From positions 1-64,000 of the forward strand of contig JAKCPI010015836.1 in the NCBI GenBank assembly GCA_023213315.1: a stretch of DNA of 64,000 nucleotides, given 5' to 3'. Under the pieces are notes generated by a model. That model was not told the origin of the DNA and made no database searches. It worked only from the letters and a program-made list of their open reading frames with translations. This DNA is from Euborellia annulipes. Taxonomy: Eukaryota > Arthropoda > Insecta > Dermaptera > Anisolabididae. Positions within the stretch are counted from its first letter, which is position 1. Every line of letters starts with the position of its first letter. The translations under genes were made by a program, and so were the position numbers. Of this stretch, positions 48,154-56,500 are shown in pieces.

Positions 48154-51100
48154 CAACAGGTGGTTGAGGTAGGTAGGATATTATATCGTTTCATGGTTAT
48201 ATAATATTTATTTAAATATTTAATATAAATATATATGGATGGGAGTGTGAGAAAAAATTGGCTAATCTTTACTAAAAGACTCCAAGGCACCCAAAATCTT
48301 TTTTAAACAACTTGCAGGGGTCCCGGCCTAAATGTTTCGATTCTTTGGTATGCAGTTCGGTTTTCTTCGATTAAAAAAATTAAAAACTAGGGAATGTAGA
48401 GCTAATATCAAAAGAGTGAACTAGTGAAGTGTAAGCCAGTTCCAAGCTTGGCTCTTATAGTAGAGATTAACCGAAAAATGTAATGGTTTAATTATGTGAA
48501 TTACTTGGTTTTAAATTACCTTGGGAAAAAATTCCTGTTCGTTTTCATACAAAATATAAACACAAAATTTAATGATTTTGAGGTTACTTGCATCTTCCAT
48601 CCTTTATAAATTTGAATGAAAATACCTGAGAGACGTGAAATATGTCCTCAGATTGAGAATTTAATATTTCACAATCAAAATTTTATTTTCTATATCGATT
48701 TTAATACTTTGGAGAAATATCAAGAATTAAAATAAAAAAGTCAGAAGCAGGGAATAGTGACAAGTTTCATTAAAAAGTCAAAGTGCGAACTACGCGAGTC
48801 AAATCAACGTCCATTGACCCGAGTGTCATCAGGACACTCAAAATTTAAAACCCCTAAATGGCCTCTGAGAGGATAATTCAAAAAATAGCGCAATGACATG
48901 ATAGGCCTATAAAACATTATCAAATAAATATGAATAAGAAATTATATATATTTATATCACTTATTGGCCCGTGAGGAAAATTCATAAAATTAATATTTAC
49001 TAAATCAAATAGCCGAAAAAGATAGGCGTGCCGCCGGGAGTCGAACTACCGATCTGCCAATTTGTACTCAGCATGCCCTACCACTAGTCCACAGCACCGC
49101 ATTCGGCTATTTGAATTCAAACAGGCTGGTATTTTAGTCATCGAATGCTGTGGTCCAGTGGTAGGGCATGCTGAGTAAAAATCGGCATATCCGTGGTTCG
49201 ACCCCCTATCTTTTTTGGCTGTTTGAATTAGTAAATATTAATTATATAAAAAAAATATGTTCAAAACGTTTGGCTTAGTAACGACACTAAAAAAATATGT
49301 TTTAAATGAAAATTTTTTAAGCTATTATCAATTTTTAATAGATCATCATTCTAGATGGAGTTGGTTGGAGGAGTTTCAAAATAGTAATTTTATTTTTAAC
49401 CAATTACAATAGTAGGCCTATCCGATCAGTGGCGTAGGAGGGGGGAGCAAGGGGGTCATGATGCCCCGGGCGCTAGCCAAATGGTCCGCAAAACAAAAAA
49501 TTGCTGGATAATTTTTATTTTTATTAAAATTAATTTCTGGAAAATATATTTTAAATTTAGAGCCAGTGTAATATAATAATTTTGTATATTTTACATATAA
49601 TATTATATGGTTTTCGAATGTGGGGGGGGCGCTAAAAGTATGGCCCGGGGGGTTAAGCTCGCTATGCCGCTGTATCCGATAAATGAAAACGATAAATGAA
49701 AATTCAAAACTAGCATATTTTTGCATGATTTATACAGTAGCACAACCTGATTTTGTTCTTGGAGAAAGGAAGGGGGGAGGGTAATTAATTTTTCAAACAT
49801 GATATAAGTAAGTATTGTTTGCCAGCAGGATCCCTCGGGGATTAAATGGCTTTATGGTTTAATATTATTTAAAAATAAATGCATACATTTTTTTAAATAA
49901 AAAGACCATAAAGCCATGATCTACTATCCTTGAGGGGGAGGGGGAGGGAGGGGGGGATAAACCTCCAAAATCTTAGTTGCGCTATTGATTAATAAGAAGA
50001 GATTGGAAATGGCGTCTTTAGACTTTTTCATGAAACAAAAGAACAATTTTTGAAAACTTTCCCAATTTGGTCTAAAGTATTTTTTATTTTTTTCACGAAT
50101 TTTTGTTTCACTTTTATTTGAAAATCTAGAGCTCGCCGAAAGCCCCAGTTAGTGAAGTTATTCTCAATCCCCAAGCTTCACCACTTGCGCTTAAGGTAGG
50201 GCTTTAAACAAGCGCTGGTTCTACACTGTGCATATATTGTACAAAGTTAGTGATGAATTGTTCAAGAAAGAACAAAAGAAAATGTAGAATGATTAGAACC
50301 CATTAAGAGAAGAGAGAGCCTAGGGAGGGAGAGTTCCTAAGTTCGCAGATGATAAATAAGGATGGGTGTCTTTTATATATATAAAAAAAAAAAAAAATAA
50401 GAGAGAAGATCATTAGTATAAAAAGCCTAGAGATGGAGGGTGATTTTTATTTTTGCAGGAGTCGCCGGAAAGGCCTTGGGCATCTCGAGAGAAGTAGCAA
50501 AGGGAAGAAAAGGGTTGAAGGGTTGTGAGGGCAGTAGTTGGAGTTGGCACCCGCTCCATGCCATGGCGTATTGATTCGCACAGGACCCGAAAACCCCGAA
50601 GGGCGAGAGTAAAGGCGGAGGAGGACCAAAAGGCCGGACAGATTCTCTCTCTTTCTCTCCTTAGGTCTTCTCGTCTTCGAATACACTCACCTCATTACCC
50701 TCCTCAAAAAAAAAAAAAAAAAATTAGCTCACTATTCTTGGAACTTTTTCACTTTTCTCTGCTTATTAAAAAAGAAGATAATTCCTATAATTTTTCTAAG
50801 TATCTCCTAAGTGATGTGGTAGGCTCACTAATTTATTTTTAATTGTGACATTCATAGAACAGATCCTTTATGAATACAAATGGCGGTCGCAGAGGGTTTT
50901 GATCAGGCCATAAAAGGGTCAGGTATTTCAGGAACGCGGGTGCATTCATTAATGATCAGCTCGACAGAGGCTTAAAACAGATCCTAACTGAACAAGGCTC
51001 GAATAGTGAAATAAGTTGGTTATATTTAATTTACCAAATTACATTACCAACTTCTCACTAAAATTAGAATTGTCGGGCATAAAATAAATTTATATTTGCT

Positions 51101-53521
51101 TAGATAAATAATTAACATGACGTTTTCTATCAAGTATCTTGAAAATTTTAATTAAATAGAAGTTAATGCTCTTTAAAAACCAAGCATCTAATAATAAATG
51201 TCTTTGTGTAGTGTTATAAAAGCCCAATAATAGTCGTTCTGATCCGTCCTTTTTGGGATTCCTTTTAAAGATAGATTTTTGTAATACGCTCCGATCAATA
51301 GTATTTTTCTCAATCTTTTTGAACGGATAAATTAACCCTAAGAATAGAATCAAAACGTTTGGCTTCACGTCTAAAGGTCAACAGTTCGCTTCCCATTTTG
51401 AGCGATAAAATTTATTAAAACTAATTGGCTATCAATTAATTAATTAAATATGAATGGAAAGTGATTAGCGTAATATTTATAAACATAATTTATCATACAT
51501 GGTTATATGGAGAGTTAGTCATTCATGACTTTCGACTCCATTTAGATTAAAAAGTAATGAAAGATTATAGGCAAAAACGACAATTGCCTGAAAATATTTT
51601 GTACGCAGACGCATCAATCAAAAGATATTAATTGGAAAGTATTAATGATAATATATACAATAAATAATCGGGAATTGATTGCTTATTGTAAGATGAGCCA
51701 CATCATTTTATTTTTAAATATTTCGACCGGCATATATTAAATTGTACCATCTGTCAAAGTTCCTCAGCATAAATTCGATTCTGTTCATATTTCTTTTTCC
51801 TTTCATAATTATTTGTCAATCATATTTTTCAGTTCGATTATATAAAATTATATTTAACAATTGTGTGAGAAGTTTAGTGTTTAGTTAAAACCGAAGTGAG
51901 GTATTCATTGAATAATATTTCGAAAATTATTTAAATAAAATTATATAGAAGGTGTCTGAGTGATCAAAAGAAATTGTACAACAGTGCTTCAAGAATTTAA
52001 CGCACTATTAGGGTAAAATATATTAATTTACTGATTAATAGAGCCCGGATGTTCGTGAACAATCAAACCTTAAAATATTCATGCATTAATAACCAAATAT
52101 TCACAATAAAATGTATAGTTGATTGTAATAAAATAATTATAATATTTTCATATCGCTGTTTTTCATGTTTTTATAAAATGTTTTACGGGATGGAGGGAAG
52201 TGGTAATCGGTTTTGGATTCAGCAGACTAAAAAACATATATTTCATAAAAAAATTTTTCAATCAGCTGAATTCAGAAAAATTAAGTTACATTCATTAAAA
52301 AAAAATTTCCGCAAGGAGAAAAAATTTAGTTCCGTAAAAAAAAAATTTTCGCAGGAAAATTTTTTGAGTTCGGGCCCCCCCTCTCTATTTCTATATACTT
52401 AAGAGGTTACTTGAAATAAATGAGGCCCCAATTTCAATTTTATCTGGGGCAATAAACTTTACATTGAAAAGATTTAGAAGAGATGAGAATTTTTCTCCAG
52501 GCGAAAAAATCATTAGCCCACTATCTAATGCAAAAATCGTATTCCGTACGGTATTAACTAAAATCGATAGATAATATGTTTATATTGATCAGTGTCTGTA
52601 TTATTACAATGATATAATTAAGGGATGTGTGTATAATAGTTAAGGGTGGAAAGAAGACAGAGTGTATTTACATTTTTTTGAGCCTGATAACAAGCATTAT
52701 CAATTAAATTTTGCATCAGGATCGAAATGTGAATGAATAAATAAATGACCAACCCGGAATTTAATCTCAATGCTAATAATATTTGTATAATTGCATCTGT
52801 ATTACGTTGGATCCATGGTGGGGGTCATAAATCACGAACGCGCTCTCTCGGCGAAAGGCGAAAATCGTAGTTTGTTTTTCGGCTTGAGGCGATATCGACG
52901 CCGTCCCCCGGTCCCCTCCCCCTCCCACCCCCCTAGAGCAGATCAAATTTGAAATAATATATAGACAGAGAGAGAGAGGGTGGTTATGTATCACTCGGAT
53001 TGCTGCTAGGCTAACTTAATCTACATTTAAATGAGCTAAAATCGGATTCATTTATATTAAAATTTACCCTTAATTTGATTTTGTCAGATGGGGCTGAATT
53101 ACAGCCTACACCTTAAAAGAGCAATAAATAATTCAAGAGAGGAAAAAGCGAATGAAATATTTAGACGAAATTCAAATATTTTCCTCAAATACCTAGTACT
53201 TCAATTAATTAAAATAACTTGAATTTTTACTTTCTCTTACCTCTATATATGTTAATATGTATAGAGAGAAAGTATTGGATTCATTTCAAAAATTCGATGT
53301 CGAGGTTTTGATGGATATACACGTTTTGAGGTTCCACTTAAACCAAAAAAAGTGCTTTTTCGCAAAATGGTCTGACTGTATGTGTGTCTGTGGGTATTCA
53401 ATTTTAAGCATGAAGGAATTGAGCTAGGAGGTTGAAATTTTCTATTTACGTTAGGAACCTCCCTAGGGCGTGAAAATAAGCTTTTAATCAAAAGTCAAAA
53501 AGTACTAATAGTTTACTGACG

Positions 53522-53555
<34 letters not shown>

Positions 53556-56500
53556 ACTTTTTAAGTTTTTTTTTTTTTTTCCCCCCCCTTTTTTTTTTCG
53601 ATTTTCTCAAAATTCGCTCCAAAGATTTTGATTAAAATTCATAAATCAATTATTTTTTAGATGCTTTTTAAAATGTATTTTCTCATTTTGCCATTGAAAT
53701 CTTCTGAAGGCCACTTTACTCTTGTACTTTATAGGAAAGATAGGAGAAATTGTTGCTATGGTAAGAAAATATAAATATTTTCCCATACTTATAAATTTTA
53801 CATCTTGAATTGAAGAATGCCTGGACCTCAATATAGATAAATTCAGTCTCTCTGCTTTCGCAACCCTTCCTTGATACAATATATATAAAATTTCATATAA
53901 AACTTTCCTAGCCTTAATAGTTACGTATCAGAAGGAACAATTGGGTAAAGTTCGGCTGGGTGATGCCCATAGTAATGTGTAGGCTATAAAAAATATATAC
54001 CACTGCCCAGTGGCGTAGCGAGGGGGGGGCGAAGGGGGTCATCATGCCCCGGGCGCTACTCACAAAGGGGCGCCAAATAGTCCGCAAAACAAAAATAATT
54101 TTAATGTCCGGGAAAAAAATTTTCCGCGTGACGGGAAAATTTGGTTCCGCAAAAAAAATAACATTTTTCAGAAGGAAGGGGAAAAAATTTCGCAAAATTT
54201 AGCCTCCCTAAAAAAAAGGTAAAATGATTTTAACAGCAGGCAGGAAAATTTTTGAGTTCGGGCCCTCCCCCCCCCTCCCGAAAAAATTTCTATATACGCC
54301 CCTGTATAATGTTATATGGTTTTCGAATGGGGGGGGGGGCGCTAAAAACGTATTGTGCCCCGGGCGCGAGTTAAGCTGACTTGACTACGCCACTGCCACT
54401 GCCTACAAAATAGGTATCGAATAGATATTATTCATAATATTTCAATGTTTTTGCTATTTGACAATTTTAAGTTTTGAGACGAAAATCTATTTTAAAATAG
54501 GAATAAGGGTCAGCGACAATACCGTGTAAAAGCCTCATACGGCTAGGCTACCTAAATTAATTGATGCAAATTGAATATCTAAACGATACTTGTAAGTAAA
54601 GGCCAGCTTTTTGGTATAGAACCCTGATAAAACCCGTCAAAGCAAACATTTAATTAAAATACACATTTTTTTTTTTTTAAGTAAGAAATAATTTGTCCAG
54701 CGAATCGTTATGAAATGATTTTCTCACCTAAGAATCAATGGGAAGTTAGAGAAAAAAAGTTATAAATGTTTTTTTTTAACATAAAAGAAAAATAAAATTC
54801 ATTTTTACGAGATTATAAATGTTATTAGATAGAAATTTAATAAATAAATCGCGAGCCCACCCTTTAAAACCCTCCAAGGGTTTCTTTTATGAGGCATTTT
54901 TGCCGTTTTATAAATAAACGCCATCGTCATTAAATTTGATTCGATTTTTTTTCCCCTCTTCTTAATGTTTGGTGATCAAAAGAAAATAAAATTATGTTTA
55001 ATGTTATGATAATTGTTTATTTAAAAATAAAGGCACGATTATGTGTTTCGGTGAATAATAAATGAAAAACATTGACGTTATTTTTTATTATGGCGTTTCT
55101 CTCTCTAGTCCATCGAATGGAATAGAAAAGAGGATCAATTTTTAAAAGGTAATTAACCTAATCGCCCAGAAAAACAGTGAAATATTTAAATAACATCGAA
55201 AAGAGAATTCAATTTTTTTTTTTGAGAGAGAGAGAGAAAAAATTCTATTAATCAGAGGTGAAAGCACTTAATTAGTATCCGCTTCTCTAAATTAAAAAAA
55301 TTTCCTTAAATTGTTTAGAGGAAAAAAATAGCTGAAAATATATAAATATTTATATAAATTTCTCTCGTAGAATTCGTGAACAGGCTACTAAAAGTAACTA
55401 ACTAACAACAATAAAACTAGCAGCAATAGAATGGCGTATCAATTTGAAAACTTTAAAGGCAAAAATGACAATTGCCTGAAAATATTTTGTACGCCGACGC
55501 ATCAATCAATAGATATTAAAGATAGATTTTTAATAACACTATCTTTCTCAATTTTAATTATGCTTAAAGCATTTGAATGTATGTCAAAAAGTTCATTCAA
55601 ACTATCTTTAAATTATTGCTAGTCCTTGGGCCATTGTAGTGAGTATCCGCCTCTTGTGCTAGGGGTCTTAAAAATATTCCGTGGGCTAATTAGGATAGAA
55701 TATAAAGACATGCGTCTTGAAATCTGATTCTAAAGAGAGATTGATTAAATTGTACCATCTGTCAAAGTTCCTCAGCATAAATCTGTTCATATTTCTTTTT
55801 ATTTCATAATTATTTGTCAATCATATTTTTCATTATATGAAATTCGTTTATATAAAATTATATTTAACAAATGTGTGAGTATGTTTAGTCTATAGTAATA
55901 TGTAGGCTGCCTTTCAAATAGATATTATTCATATTTTAATTTTCAATGTTTTTGCTATTTGACAATTTTAAGTTTTGAGACGAAAATCTATTTTAAAAAA
56001 ATTAAGGTCGGGAATCCGAAGAAATTAGATTCATTTGTCAGTTCATATTTACATTATATTAGCCGCCAATATGCAAATAAATATTTCTCTTTTTCGATGG
56101 GAAACGAACCTCTGATTTCTAGAAAAAGAAGCGAAAATAACCTCTGTACAATTTTTTTTTTTTATATTTAAGTAATTCAGAGCGGAAAGAAACGATTCCA
56201 CATCTATTTTACAAAATTTTGAAGATTCTATCAAAAATTGGCCCTATGACCCTTTCATTCTTCATTCCTACGAAATTATACGTGTAAATAAACTATTTAG
56301 TAAACTGGAAGTTGCAAAAAGTCTTCCGAAATAAGGGGATAATGAAGCTACCAAACATACACTAGCGTGAAACTGGCTCTCTATATTCAAGGGGTTTGAG
56401 AAATGTTTAGGAACCCATTTTCAGGAGAGTGGAGGGAGGGGTAATCTAATGTGATGTGACTGGTCGCACAGTGCACAAATTTCTCTTACTTTCGGTAATT

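Noticed and set aside
50525..50842. 105-codon plus [17 protein letters not shown]...
   Set aside because: Runs into poly-A-encoded lysines and AT-rich sequence; no domain. Kept only as a GC-rich patch.
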